DNA from: Chamaecyparis obtusa | Lineage: Eukaryota > Streptophyta > Pinopsida > Cupressales > Cupressaceae | Assembly: GCA_027943335.1 (NCBI GenBank) | Contig: BSBK01009270.1 | Coordinates: 205,001-269,000, forward strand | DNA: 64,000 bases | Direction of reading: 5' to 3' | Part shown: in pieces, positions 10,779-24,066 of the stretch | How the letters are laid out: every line of letters begins with the position of its first letter | Numbering within the stretch: the first letter of the stretch is position 1 | Made by a program: the position numbers and the translations under genes | Notes under the pieces: generated by a model | What the model saw: only the letters and a program-made list of their open reading frames with translations | What the model was told of the DNA's origin: nothing | Database searches by the model: none

Positions 10779-11871
10779 AGCAAGAGTATGGAATCAATAC
10801 AAACTCTTGGTAAAGGAGAAGAAAGATCCAAGTGGATTCACAATGAGATAGAATATCACTCAGTTAAGGACATGAGCCCCTAACTAAGGATTCTAACTCA
10901 ACATACATGAATGAGGGTGTGGAAACAAAGAGAAAACAAAGAGACACAAAAAGAAGGGTTAGTACAAAAACAAACCCAAATCAACTAGTAAAGGAAACCT
11001 TGCCAAGAAATGCTTCCTATACTAATATCATATTTGGAAAGCTATCATAAAAGCATAAATGATTACATAAGAAAGACAAGAGCAATACTATAAATAACAT
11101 AGCTTCATGATCTAATCCTACTAGCATGAAAGAAAAAAGAGAGAAAGGGAAAGTGATTACCTCGCCCAGTAAGATGCCCACCTTACCGTGAATCACCGAG
11201 GGAGAGCCCAACAGATTAAAAAAACCTAATAGTTCACCCAAAAACTGTCCCTTGAAATTGTAATGCGTCTTTTGATAGATTTTGGAATACCCATAGATAC
11301 ACCTTCTTGTATCACTCTGAATATAAAATGCGTGTCTCCTCAGGATTTAAGAACTTATGTGTGTTACCTTCGGAAGATTTAGCATACTAAAAATTGAAAA
11401 AAATACGTGTCTCTTTAGGATTTAGCAACTTATGTGTGTTACCTTCCAAGGATTTAGCATATTGAAAATTGAAAAATGTGTAAGGGAGACCCTATATATG
11501 CCCCCCTCCTTATCATGGCTGTCTACTAGACATGATAAGGAGGAGGAAGAGGATACCTACTTCACAAAGTAAGGAGATATCCTATTAACAACAATGTACA
11601 CTATATTCTTAGCGAAGGGTATTGACCCTTACATCCAAGAGCATAGATAATCATGAAAAGGATATGTCACTCATGGAAAAAGTATCCTCAGAAAGATATC
11701 TTATTAACAAGATCCTCACCATAGAGGAGTGATTTTAGATAAAATTGTCATGCCCAAAAGTTGAGCAAAACACAACTATAATTTTTTTTCTAAAACCTAC
11801 TAACCTACTAAAATAAACATACTTACACAACTAGGAAATGAAGCACTAGTTGAAACAAGTTTTTTTCTATG
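10779..11871 (-). mobile_element. Internal 3' part of gypsy-like element, copy A
   Basis: Non-coding internal sequence next to the purine tract. It contains an approximately 75-bp tandem duplication (about 11330-11475) and a 13-bp perfect hairpin (11505-11517 with 11531-11543) conserved in block B. No gag or pol frame is visible. It is cut at 11871 by the GA-rich array, so the rest of the element is absent here. Confidence 0.65.
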
Positions 11872-12350
11872 GGAGGGGTAGGAGGAGGGGGAGGGGAGTG
11901 GGAGAGGGGAGGAGAGGTAGAGAAAGGGAGAGAGAGATGGGGGGGAGAAGGGAAGGGGGTGAGTGAAAGGGGGTGAGGAGAGGGGAATTGTGTGAGAGAG
12001 AGGGGGGGTAGTGGGGGAGTGACGATAGAGAGGGAGAGAAAGGGTAGAGAAGAAGAGAGGGGGGAGGGGGAGAGGGAAAGGGTGAGGGTGAGGTGGAGGG
12101 AGAGAGAGAGAGTGGGGGAGGGAGAGGGTGAGAGATGAGAGGGGAAGGGAGGGGGGAGGAGAGTGAGAGCAGGAGGGGGAAGAGGAGAGGGCGAGGGCAA
12201 GAGTGGGGGGAGAGGGAGAGGGAGAGAGTGGGGGGAGGTGGAGAGGGAGAAAGTGGGGGAAGGTGGAGAGGGAGAGTGGGAAAGAGGGTGGTAGTGGGGG
12301 AGTCATGGTAGAGAGGGAGAGCGAGGGGGAGGGAAAGGGAAAGGGTGAGG

Positions 12351-12424
<74 letters not shown>

Positions 12425-13488
12425 GAGGTGGAGGGGGAGAGTGAGAGGGGGGAGGGAAAGGGTGAGGGTAAGGTGGAGGGAGAGAGAGAGAGAGTGGGAG
12501 GGAGGAGAGGTAGTAGAGAGGAAGAGGGAAAGAGAGTTGGGGAGGGGGAGGTGGAGAGAGGGAGGAGGGGGAGAGTGAGATTGGGGGGGAGGTGGGGGAA
12601 GGGGAGTGGGGTGAGTGAGAGAGGGGGGAAGGGGAAGCGTGAGGGATAGGGGGAGAGAGGGGGTAGTGGGGGAGTGATAGTAGAGAAGAAGAGAGGGGAG
12701 AGGGTGAGGGGGAGGGTGAGGTGGAGAGAGAGAGAGAGTGGAGGGTGGAGAGGGCATAGAGAGGAAGATGGAAAGAGAGTGGGGGAGGGAGAGGGAGAGG
12801 GGGAGATGAGAGGGAATTGTGAGAGAGTTGGGGGAGGAAGTTGAGAGGAAGGGGAGGTGGGCAAGTGAGAGGGGGGAGGGGAGGAGATGGGAATTGTGAG
12901 AGAGAGGGGGAGAGAGGGGGGTAGTGGGGAGTGATGATAGAGAGAGAGCAAGGGTAGAGAAGAAGAGAGGGGGAGAGGGCAAGGGAGAGGGTGAGGTGGA
13001 TGGAGAGAGAGAGAGTGGGGGGAGGAGAGGGAGTAGAGAGGAAGAGGGAAAGAGAGTGGGGGAGGGAGAGGGAGAGGGAGAGAGAGAGGGAGAGGGAGAG
13101 AGAGGGAGGGGGGTGAGAGATGAGAGAGGGAGGAAGAGAGAGAGGGAGGGGGGAGAGTGAGAGTGGGAGGGGGAAGAGGAGAGGTTGAGGGTGAGAGTGG
13201 GAAGGAGAGGGAGAGGGAGAGAGTGGGGGAAGGTGGAGAGGGATAGTGGGAAAGAGGGTGGTAGTGGGTGAGTGACGCTAGAGAGGGAGAGTGAGGGTAG
13301 AGAAGAAGAGAGGGGGGGAGGGCAAGGGCGAGGCTGATGTGGAGGGAGGGAGAGGGAGAGAGAGAGAGAGAGAGAGACAGAGACAGAGAGAGAGAGAGAC
13401 AGAGAGAGGGAAGGGAAGGGAAAGAATGAGGGACAGGGGAGAGAGGGGGTAGTGGGGGAGTGATAGTAGAGAAGAAGAAGAGAGGGGA
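11872..13488. repeat. GA-rich minisatellite array, left half
   Basis: The plus strand is almost entirely G and A. Higher-order units of about 190-370 bp are marked by the phrase GTAGTGGGGGAGTGA (near 12002, 12290, 12662, 12920, 13260, 13450), followed by AGAGAAGAAGAGAGGGG and GGTGAGGTGGAG. A pure (GA)n run lies at about 12356-12420. The long Ser/Pro/Leu frames on the minus strand are readings of the repeat, not genes. The array continues in the same register at 44702. Confidence 0.93.
13486..13488. other. Left target-site duplication of outer CACTA element
   Basis: GGA directly before CACTAG. The same GGA follows the right terminus at 44702-44704. CACTA elements make 3-bp duplications. Confidence 0.85.
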
Positions 13489-13501
13489 CACTAGTACATT
13501 T

Positions 13502-13905
13502 TGCACCATTTTTCAATGCACTATTAGTCAAAGTTTCTACCTGACTTGGTCAAATGGTCGACCAATGGGTTTGTCGCTATTATTGGTGTTGAAATATCAA
13601 CCAATTACTAAACCCGTCGAATGATCGACTCCACTATTGGTAAAAAATGAGGGCAACCTAGGCCGAAGATAACATTGGTAAGTGTTTGTGTATTGGTCGA
13701 TCTTTCGACGAATATGGGTCAAAAACTTTGGTTGCTTTGACCAGGATGCTAGACTCATGATAGTCATATTTCAACCAAATTTGGTCAAAATATTTAGTGG
13801 CTTCGACCAGGATGCCAAACCCATGATGCCACATTTCGACACAGAATGGTCAATTTTTGGCCAGACTTTCAACGCAGGTGGGTCAAAATTTTGATGCAAC
13901 GCGGA
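13502..13905 (+). repeat. Left subterminal repeats of outer CACTA element
   Basis: Repeated GGTCGA, GGTCAAA and GACCAGGATGC motifs in both orientations. A unit of about 75 bp (TTTGACCAGGATGC ... ATTTCAACC) occurs twice near 13735-13870. Such arrays are transposase-binding regions in characterised CACTA elements. Confidence 0.75.
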
Positions 13906-13920
13906 GTGTTTAAAAAAAAT

Positions 13921-13989
13921 TGAAGATAAATATCCAAACTAAACACCAATGACATCTTGATCGGTGATTAGTCTAGATATTTATCTTCA
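13921..13989. repeat. 14-bp perfect inverted repeat
   Basis: TGAAGATAAATATC at 13921-13934 pairs exactly with 13976-13989, leaving a 41-nt loop. The right arm and the sequence after it, to about 14035, recur at 20227-20290. Confidence 0.8.
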
Positions 13990-14049
13990 GGTGTCCACAC
14001 TCATTCTACTGCTTGTTGCTAGCAGGTCCCTGCTCGTTCTATTTTCCAG

Positions 14050-14929
<880 letters not shown>

Positions 14930-15283
14930 GAAACTTAGTACACAATTGTCATCTTAATGAAGTGACAAATGTGTCTATTCTAGTAGGGACCTTCCCTTGA
15001 CAAATAGCCAATGCTATTCAATTTGGCTCTGACTTTTGCTTGTATGAGTTTTATCTGTTCATATGTTTGAAACTTTATTTAGTTTATCAGCCCTTTAGCT
15101 GAGGACTTACTAACTTGTAAGTCTTTAGAGAAATATTAACTATGGCAAGGAAATTTAGCTATGGAAACTTTTTCTCAAGTGGTAGATAATGTTGCGAAAA
15201 CCTTGCTTTTTAAAAAAAATCCTGCTGGAAAATATTCTATACTAAATCAATTCTACAACAAAGAAAGTCTAGTTCAACTAATT
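14930..15283. other. Spacer between CDC48 copies
   Basis: AT-rich, no coding sequence recognised. It resembles downstream and intron sequence of the captured gene. Confidence 0.5.
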
Positions 15284-16250
<967 letters not shown>

Positions 16251-16252
16251 AT

Positions 16253-16536
16253 GATTTCCCCCGCCAAGATGATGTGCATCCATTTTATGGAGATCTACTA
16301 AATGTTTTATATGATAAAGATCACTACAAGTTGGCCCTTGGCCAGATCAATATTGCTCGCAATCTCATTGCCAAAGTGGCCAAAGACTATGTTAGGCTGA
16401 TAAAATATGGGGATTCTCTTTACCACTGCAAATCTTTGAAGGTTATTGCACTTGGACGGATATGTACCATTGTTAAGAGAATTGGACTGAGTTTAGCTTA
16501 CCTCAAATAGGTGAGACAACATATGGTTATGTTCTT
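16253..16536 (+). pseudogene. NOG1: NOG1 (nucleolar GTP-binding protein 1) fragment
   Basis: Reads [20 protein letters not shown], then [39 protein letters not shown] and [12 protein letters not shown]. This is the conserved N-terminal region of NOG1, a GTPase of 60S ribosome assembly, just before its G domain. TAG at 16508 stands where the family has Gln (before VRQHM), so CAG to TAG is likely. Sequence after 16536 is non-coding, so the G domain was not captured or is lost. It abuts the CDC48 tail with no spacer, a direct fusion of two host gene pieces. Confidence 0.87.
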
Positions 16537-16933
16537 TTTTCTATCTATTTGGTTTTCACTACCTATCATTCCTTGGGATATCTTGCAAGGGTTCTATAAA
16601 TTGATGGTCTATATTTTGGTGGGTGTCTTGTATGGGCCTATGAACTTTTTTATCTTCTCTTTTTTTTCAATCCTACAACTAGATTTTGATATGTGGATTT
16701 CTTGTAAGGAACTTTGATACTGCCATTTCAGTAGTTCTTCATATGATAGTTTTCTATGCAGTCCCCAGTCTAGGCTTTATTTGTACATTTTTTTATCTCA
16801 ATATTAAAAGAACTAATTTAGTTAAATAAAGCTTTATGTCCTAAACACAGGATGTGAATTTAATTTTTCTGACAACCAAAGAGTAAAAAAAGATAAAAGA
16901 TGGTTCAATATAACCTACAACTTTTTCCATGTA

Positions 16934-16938
16934 AGAGT
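16934..16938. other. Left target duplication of solo LTR
   Basis: AGAGT precedes the LTR start. The same five bases follow its end at 18512-18516. Confidence 0.7.
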
Positions 16939-18511
16939 TGAATAGTGGTGTTTTGGAATCACCACTATTTGTGTATGTGTGTGGGGAAAATGTAAGATTC
17001 ACTCCAAAATCCAAATTCCCAAAAGAGAGATCCAATTTGATCAACCAAGAGGTTAATACACAATTGAATCAACCTATGAAGAATATGAAAGAAAGAATAA
17101 ATCCTATACTTCCCTATAGTTGGATTAAGCTTGAAATCTAAAATAATTGAAGTGCAAATACTAACCTTGAATTAGGGAAGGTCTGGAAAATGTTGAATTA
17201 TGGCTTATATATGAACTTTCTAAAGATTCTGTCACTTGTTTTGGATTGGAAATGCCGAGGCAGACAAAACCCAGAAATCTTTTCTCCAAATTCACACAGG
17301 CCGACTTTGACCTTTTAAAAGGTCAAAGACCACATTATTTATTTGAAGTCCGATTCTAATTCTGTTCACAAATCCTGAAAGATTGCTGAAAAGGGTATCC
17401 GAATTTGCTCTTAGATCTAAAATTTTGTACCTGTACCTGTAATAAAATGGGGGTTTTTGGTTGTATGGGGGGTTTGCCTTAGTTAAACCCCAGTTTAGGA
17501 ATTCACCTTGAAATTGAATTGAAATATATGGTGCATAAACAAAGTAATTGAAACAAATCACCTCGCTTATGTTGAAGTCCTTGTAGAGGATTTGAATCCT
17601 CAAATCCACAAGTAAGAATGCTTCAATGAATGTAGGATGTCTCCAATCAATGGTATTTTGATCTTCAACACTAATCTTGATTTGATCTTTGCATATGAGA
17701 AGGCTTGAGTGAATGGAGAAGGATGGATCTTCAAGGGGGCTCCAAGGAGATTGAATCCTTCAATAGCTAACAATGGAACTCCTTGATGGATGAATGCTTG
17801 AAGACTTCCTTGCACTTGAGAGCTTGATTGCTTGAGATGAGATGTGAAAATGAGAGAGGAAGGCCTCCTTTTATAGTGAACTAGGGCACACTTCTCTAGA
17901 TGGGCCACCTTGAAGAATTAAATCCCAATTAGGTCCTCACCTTTAGAAAATATACCTTGATTAAATACCATTAAAGGATTTATCATTTTGAAGCCCGAAA
18001 CAGCCAACCCAGAAGCGGGAAATAACTTTCTCGAAAGCCAAATTAGCGGGAAATGAAATTTTGAAATTCTGGTAGGAAGAGGTCAAGGTCAAGGTCGACC
18101 CTAACCTAGTCAGGGTTGAGGTCAACTTTGACCTCAAACCCTAACTTTGTCAGGATTTGCAGAAAAGGTTCCCGAAGATGCTAGAAATGCAGAATTTGAT
18201 ATCTGAACAGGACCCAGTGTCAGGAACAAATAGAAAATCCCTTGAATCATGTGATGATGGACTAGGAGGTCTCATTTTTGAATCCTACCTAGAAAATAGA
18301 GCCATAGAAGAAGGAAAATAAGGAAAGTCCTTAAGAACTTAACCCTAATTTCACCTAGAATGAAGAAATCAAGTGCGAAGAAGAAGTGGAAAGTGGGGGA
18401 AAGCCAAATACATGCAAAGACCCAATCAAGGCACCTAACATGACCCCAAACCACTTACTTGGAGGGCTAAATGCTCTTATCATGGAAGTGCTTCCATTTT
18501 AAGATGATACA
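16939..18511 (-). mobile_element. Solo LTR of the gypsy-like family
   Basis: Homologous along its length to the LTRs at 9370-10763 and 49538-50904: same TG-rich outer end, NWGLTKANPP-like reading near 17490, GGTCAA/TTGACC-rich stretch near 18080-18140, and GGAAGTGCTTCC terminus. On the plus strand it begins TG at 16939 and ends ACA at 18511, with AGAGT on both sides and no internal region or second LTR. Unequal recombination between LTRs gives this structure. The match runs a further 4 bp (TGAA), so the exact edge is slightly ambiguous. Confidence 0.75.
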
Positions 18512-18516
18512 AGAGT

Positions 18517-19689
18517 TGAACTCTAAAATTTATGGTATGAAGACCTGTAACTTGTAGATAAGAATATGATATTGAATAATTATGACTTATTTTATAAAGT
18601 AGGAAAACTTAACCATTTCTATAGAGATTACTTTAAAAAAAGTATACTTGATCGATGAATCAATATTTGTAACCTCTCAGAAACTTTTCTTTTCCACTTC
18701 AATATCTTTCCTTGATAATTCTTGATCTCCTTAGAACCACTAGAAAAAAAACAATGACAACAGAACTTGCTACTTTAGAAAATTGCATCAATACTTAACT
18801 TAAACATTACAGTCATGAAGGGTGTAACAAAATTTGATATGCTAATAGACAAACTCATTTTGCAAAAAATGGCATTAAACATGGATTTTGGTTTACATGT
18901 GGTACATCAATTCCTTCATTGAAGACATTATCTATTACATTTATAATTGTTTATTTAGGTTCCATAGCACTAGCATATACACAAAAAGAATCTGTATTAA
19001 AAAAAAACATGGACACTACATATATATAAAAATACCTATTAAAAAAAAAGAGGCCACTGAGGACAATTGCATAGGTCTCCATAAACAACATTACCCAACT
19101 CTTTCTCTCAAGCCAAAGACTCAGTGTGTTCAATTGCCCAGACTAGTAGTCAATTCTATGTTGAGTATATCTATTAGGCCCTCCTGCAGTTTGAATGAAT
19201 TAAGAATAGAAGATAGGAACTGATTTAACACTTCACCTACTCAAAACACAAACCAATGAAATAATCCACATTAGGCCAAGATAGGTTGACGCATTCAATA
19301 TGAGAATACTTACACAAAATGAAGTTGAATCATGCCAGACAATGACAATGAGAAGTTGACTATTGGCCCTTCTAGTTTTTTATTTGATAGTTGCTTGACA
19401 ATGACACATTCAAAATGCACTTATGAGAAAAGACCTAGAATGAATGAAATTGATTAAATAATGAAGGTATGTTAGTTTGAGCTTCACTTGGTGTCGAGAA
19501 TACTTTAATATTCTCTACTTAACAAGGCCAACCATGGGAAGGTGGAAGCTCATCTAGCCTCACCCCTCTCCCCCTAACATCAATCTAAATTCCCCATTAA
19601 CACATAACAATATTCATTAACATGACATATAATTCAATATTAATACACAACATTCATAGATAATTACTTAAAACAATGTTCATGGAGTT
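18517..19689. other. Region without recognised genes
   Basis: AT-rich, with short meaningless frames. A phrase at about 19495-19560 (TTCTCTACTTAACA ... GAAGGTGGAAGCTCATCT) recurs at 20520-20575 and 21240-21300 and marks the start of the palindrome-rich stretch. Confidence 0.5.
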
Positions 19690-19734
19690 ATTATGATAGT
19701 TTTACTGATATTTTTGTCACAATTTGATGTTCAG

Positions 19735-20230
19735 GATAGGGGAAAAGCACCTACAACAATAGAGGCAATAGCTGTAGATATAGATGATGATATCCTAGAA
19801 ATCCCTAATATAATAAATACGGTGAAGAAAAAACTAAAAAGATTCAATGCAAAAATTATTACTATTTTGCATGATGCTACTACCGGCCTCACCGCGATGT
19901 CCATGACCAACCAATTGAGCAAGCAAAAAATCATGTAACAAGAACAAATACATATTTTAGTTCACGACATAAAAGAGTATAAAATATAAAACTTTATTGA
20001 ACTTTTGTTATAACTAAAGATTCATTACCGCTTACTTCAAAATGACGTACTCGAACCATCAATTCATCTGTCCTCTTTAGCATCTCCTCAGTTGGATTTG
20101 CATCTTCCAAAATAGTAATAATTTCTGCATTACTCTTTTTCTTCACCATTTTATTATATTAGAGATTTGGGATATCCTCATCTGTATCTACAGCTATTGC
20201 CTTTGTTGTTGCAGGTGCTTTTCCCCTATC
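19735..20230. pseudogene. Unidentified gene fragment present as an inverted pair
   Basis: The plus-strand copy (from about 19735) reads DRGKAPTTIEAIAVDIDDDI ... TVKKK. The minus-strand copy (20230 down to about 20025) reads DRGKAPATTKAIAVDTDEDI ... MVKKKSNAEIITILEDANPT and continues EEMLKRTDELMVRVRHFEV. The first 60 or so codons match, so the two form a long imperfect hairpin. The charged, helical, protein-like composition suggests a captured exon, but I do not recognise the family. Confidence 0.5.
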
Positions 20231-20330
20231 TAATATTTATCTTCAGGTGTCCACACTCATTCTGTTGCTTGTTGCCAGCGGGTCACAGTTAATGATTGGG
20301 AGAGCCCTGTTTTGGCACCAATCATCTTTA

Positions 20331-20476
20331 TACAAGCACTAGAATTGAGTTTTTCAACACGACTGGGAAATTTTTGTATATCAACATGCGATAGAGTTTT
20401 ATGCCAAAACTCTATTGCATGTTGATATACAAAAATTTCCCAGCCTGTGCCAAAAAACTCAATTCTAGTGCTTGTA
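20331..20476. repeat. Near-perfect 146-bp hairpin (MITE-like) with CACTAG ends
   Basis: The arms 20331-20400 and 20406-20476 pair almost throughout, with a loop of about 5 nt. The hairpin contains CACTAGAATTGAG at one end and its inverse at the other, resembling a miniature CACTA derivative. Its size and pairing also resemble a microRNA precursor. No clear 3-bp target duplication is seen, because the flanks continue the palindrome. Confidence 0.8.
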
Positions 20477-20585
20477 CTGAGACCTTAAATTATTGAGCTT
20501 CTCTTTGTTTCGAGAATAGTTTAACATTCTCTACTTAACAGGGCCAACCATGTGAAGGTGGAAGCTCATTTGGCCCCTCCTACGA

Positions 20586-20672
20586 GCCTCTTATGACCCT
20601 TTATGATATTTTAAGATCTATAAGATGTATTCTTAGGGATCATAAATGGTCATAAAGGGTCATAAGGGGCCC
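20586..20672. repeat. Hairpin of about 85 bp
   Basis: CTTATGACCCTTTATGA pairs with TCATAAAGGGTCATAAG. A diverged copy with weaker pairing stands at about 21303-21390, in the same position relative to the next palindrome. Confidence 0.7.
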
Positions 20673-20691
20673 TAGGACACAACAACTAAGA

Positions 20692-20912
20692 AACATAATT
20701 GTAGGCATCATGGTCACATTTTTTTGTAGACAACATAATTGAGTGGTATACCCAGACGATGGAGAGAAACTTTTGCACCTCCGGTTCCAAGTTGTTCTCC
20801 ATCTCGCAGTGTCAACTTGGAATCGAAGGTGTAGAAGTTGTACTCTGTCTAGGTATACAACTCAATTATGTTGTCTCCAAAAAAATGTGACCACGATGCC
20901 TACAATTATGTT
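20692..20912. repeat. Palindrome, about 220 bp, short form
   Basis: Arms of about 100 bp begin AACATAATTGTAGGCATCATGG and end with the inverse, with mismatches. It is the outer part of the longer palindrome at 21406-21942 lacking its inner 300 bp, so it is a deletion derivative of the same family. Confidence 0.82.
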
Positions 20913-21405
20913 TGTTAGCTATTGTGAAATCCTCATCACCCTTAGCTACCATCCTAAGTCCTTCTTCCCTCTCCAATTCTTCAAGCCTCTACAAGATATT
21001 TGGATTAATAAAGTTTGCAACATTGTGTCCATCCATGATCTCAGGAATATCATCTTGTTTCCACTCTTCATTTTCCAAAATATACCGCTTCTTCAAGCTT
21101 GTAGAGTAGTCTCTAGTGGTTGCAAATCAATCTTATGACAAACTACAATAAGAGGCTTAGTAAGTCTAATTTAATCTGTTTGTGGACTAAGACCTTAAAT
21201 TATTAAGCTTCTCTTTGTTTCAAGAAAAGTTTAATTAACATTCTCTACTTAATAGGGCCAACCACGTGAAGGTGGAAGCTCATCTAGCCCCTCCTAGGAG
21301 CCTCTTATGACCCTTTACGACATTTTAAGACCTCTAAGATGTATTCTTAGAGGTCGTAAATGGTTGTAAATGGTCATAAGGGATCCTGGGACATAACAAC
21401 TAAGA

Positions 21406-21942
21406 AACATAATTGAAGGCATCATGGTCACATTTTTTTGGAGACAACATGATTGAGTGGTATACCCAGACGATGAAGAGCAACTTCTACTCCTCCAGTT
21501 CCAAGTTGACACTGCGGGATCCCAAGACCATAGATAAGGAATAAATTTAGAGAGCAAAGGAGGGCCATAATGAAAAAAATAATATAGGATGAACCTCAAG
21601 TTAAATGAGGCAACTGCAAACATTTTAATAGAATTTTATTATTAAATAATGAAATTTGCATAGACGGGGCTTAGAACACTATAATATGCAAATTTCATTA
21701 TTTAATAATAAAAATCTATTAAAATGTTTGTAGTTACCTCATTAAACTTGAGGTTCATCCTCTCTAATTTTGGTTGTTATGGCCCTCCTCCACTCTCTAA
21801 ATTTATTCCTTATCTATGGTCTTTAGATCCCATAGTGTCAACTTGGAAACGAAGGAGCGGAAGTTGCTCTCCATTGTCTAGGTATACAACTCAATTACGT
21901 TGTCTCCACAAAATTGTGACCATGATGCCTACAATTATGTTT
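21406..21942. repeat. Palindrome, about 537 bp, long form
   Basis: Arms of about 257 bp (21406-21662 and 21685-21942) around a 22-nt loop. The frames on either strand are mirror images of each other and are not genes. Its preceding sequence, 21185-21405, repeats 20485-20691. The whole unit is thus tandemly represented twice, once internally deleted. Confidence 0.88.
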
Positions 21943-23479
21943 GTCAGCTATTGTGAAATCTTTTGCAGTCTAGCCTTTGTTGCCTTTGATGTGTCCTGCA
22001 ACCTATGAAAAATTTAAAATATGTTACATGATATAGATATAAAGATCACTAATGGGTGGAAGTAGTATCCCCGCGACCTCTATCATGTGGGGGATCCATG
22101 TCACCTACTCTTTTATTTCAAACTTTAGCGAGACTTCATACCACACAGTGTTTGTAGATTACGTTCAATGCATTATTTACACTTGTATTGGTGGGAAAAC
22201 TCTTGAAAATGCGCAAAAGAGATTGCATTCAACCATGTTGTTTACATGACACATGTAGTTTACCTCTAGCCTAAATCAGCATTGCGTACAAATCTGTAGA
22301 TAGTGCATGGTATGAAGCCTCACTGAAGCTTGAAAATGATCCATGATCTCAAGAATATCATCTTCTTTCCACTCTTCTTGCCTGTCTTTTCCCATCTCCC
22401 AGCTTGGGCATTGCAACATGAATCCTATTTTCCACAACTACTAATGGATCCTTATGTGTAGTTGAAATTACCAAATGGCCTTCAAAGGTCAAGGAAAAAA
22501 TGGAATAACCAAAAAAACACTATACGTTAAATCATGTGATTGATAGTAGATTAGGGCTCACCTGAGCCATAAACATGAAGAATTATTCTAAAAAAAGATG
22601 TAAACCATATATATGCGCACTTGAGGCAAAGAGAAGTTACATCATATCCATATTAAAATATTAGTCACAATATGAAAATACTAAACTAACTAATTCCTGA
22701 GTTCATCTCTGCATATGGTCGCAACAAAGATATGCAATTACAATATAGAGAAGGCATCGTAAAAATATAATTTCATAATTTTTCCTAGCTTGACATGTTT
22801 TGCACTCAAATCCTTCATCATGGATAAGTGGAGATGGGCGGATAGATGCAGATGAGTTTTCATCGACCCAACTAAAGCATCCGCAACCATTATTTCCCTA
22901 TGATGCCCAATCTACATTAGTTCTTATAATGTAATGAATAGTATTTACATTAGAAACATTAAATACATACACATTAGCAACCTTTTTTCTATTTGGGTAG
23001 CACCAAAATTATCGTCCAAGGTTGCTCTGTGTCCATGAAGTCTTCAACACACACTACCCACCACCACATTGATAGTTTGGCACATTGACAAGAGCCATCA
23101 AACCTATATCAATAATATACCGCACCATTGTTACTACATTTATTACATAAATATTATAACATATAATCATATGATTATAATAATCATACATTCACCACTA
23201 TTGTTCTATTGTAGATTCAAGTACTTAAAAAATGTTTGCAATCAATGGTTTGAACAAAGATGTCATTATAGGGCAGCAAGGACAATTTAACTATAGCTAA
23301 GCTAGAATTAGTCAACTTCAATACTTTCAATACTTTCAAAACTGAATATGAAATAGGGATATAAACAAGAACTATCCACACAGGTTATAGAGACTAAAAC
23401 CTTGCCATTGATCCATATGGGTATAACACAAAACAAATTTACATAAACCAATTAACTCAAAACACAAACCCTTTTTCGA
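21943..23479. other. Region without recognised genes
   Basis: AT-rich. A short phrase (ATGATCTCAAGAATATCATC and the CTTTCCACTCTTC after it) at about 22343 recurs from 21035, tying it to the palindrome family. Nothing coding is recognised. Confidence 0.5.
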
Positions 23480-23996
23480 ATAATTTAATTTTAACTTTGG
23501 TTGTGTTAAAGGAACTATGTTGACTTTATTTTGTAGTTGTTTAACATGAGAGTTTGTAGATTAATAGGAGTTCACATTTTTATGGGAACGCATCATTCAA
23601 TTGAGCATTAATGCCCATCTATATCTAGTGAGATGAACATAACTCATGTACCTCATGCTAGTGTGCTTGGATTAGACTAGACATTATCCAACCACCTGTG
23701 AGAGTTGTCACTACTATTAATTGGTGTAAAAGGAGGACCACCTGTGTGTTATAGCACTTTATATAAATACTCACTATTTGGATATTGTCTAGTCTAATGA
23801 AAAATAGTGTATACAAGGTATCCAAGCACACTAGCATGAGGTACATGAGTTATGTGCATCTCACTAGTTATAGATGGGAAACTATGGCACACTAATATCT
23901 GTGAACTCCTATTAATCTATAAACTCTCATGTTAAACAACTACAAAATAAAGTCAACATAGTTTTGTTAACACAACCAAAGTTAAAATTAAATTAT
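23480..23996. repeat. Palindrome, about 517 bp (foldback/MITE-like)
   Basis: Left arm from AATAATTTAATTTTAACTTT to about 23695, right arm about 23795-23996, each about 200 bp with few mismatches, around a centre of about 100 bp. Unrelated in sequence to the 21.4-kb palindrome. Confidence 0.85.
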
Positions 23997-24066
23997 CTAA
24001 AACAAATGGTGCCTTAGAGGGATAGAGGAACACTTTGCTAAATAAGTTTGACTATTGTTTGTGAAA

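Larger units (their letters stand above)
6697..11871 (+). repeat. Duplicated block A (direct copy of 47012-52014)
   Basis: From ATCCCTACATG to TTCTATG this block aligns collinearly with block B, with scattered substitutions and small indels and one difference of about 150 bp. It holds an RRM-like frame, AT-rich DNA, and a minus-strand LTR plus about 1.1 kb of that element's internal region. The left edge is the copia insertion. The right edge is an abrupt switch to the GA-rich array. Confidence 0.93.

Noticed and set aside
11800..13531. Frames of over 550 codons rich in Ser, Pro and Leu on the minus strand
   Set aside because: They are translations of the GA-rich minisatellite in several frames at once. 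No domain, start context or conservation supports a protein.
18737..18752. CACTAGAAAAAAAAC as another transposon end
   Set aside because: No inverted partner, subterminal repeats or target duplication could be found for it.
20743..22008. Several frames of 65-130 codons around 20.7-22.0 kb
   Set aside because: They lie in palindrome arms. The same text reads from both strands and matches no protein family.
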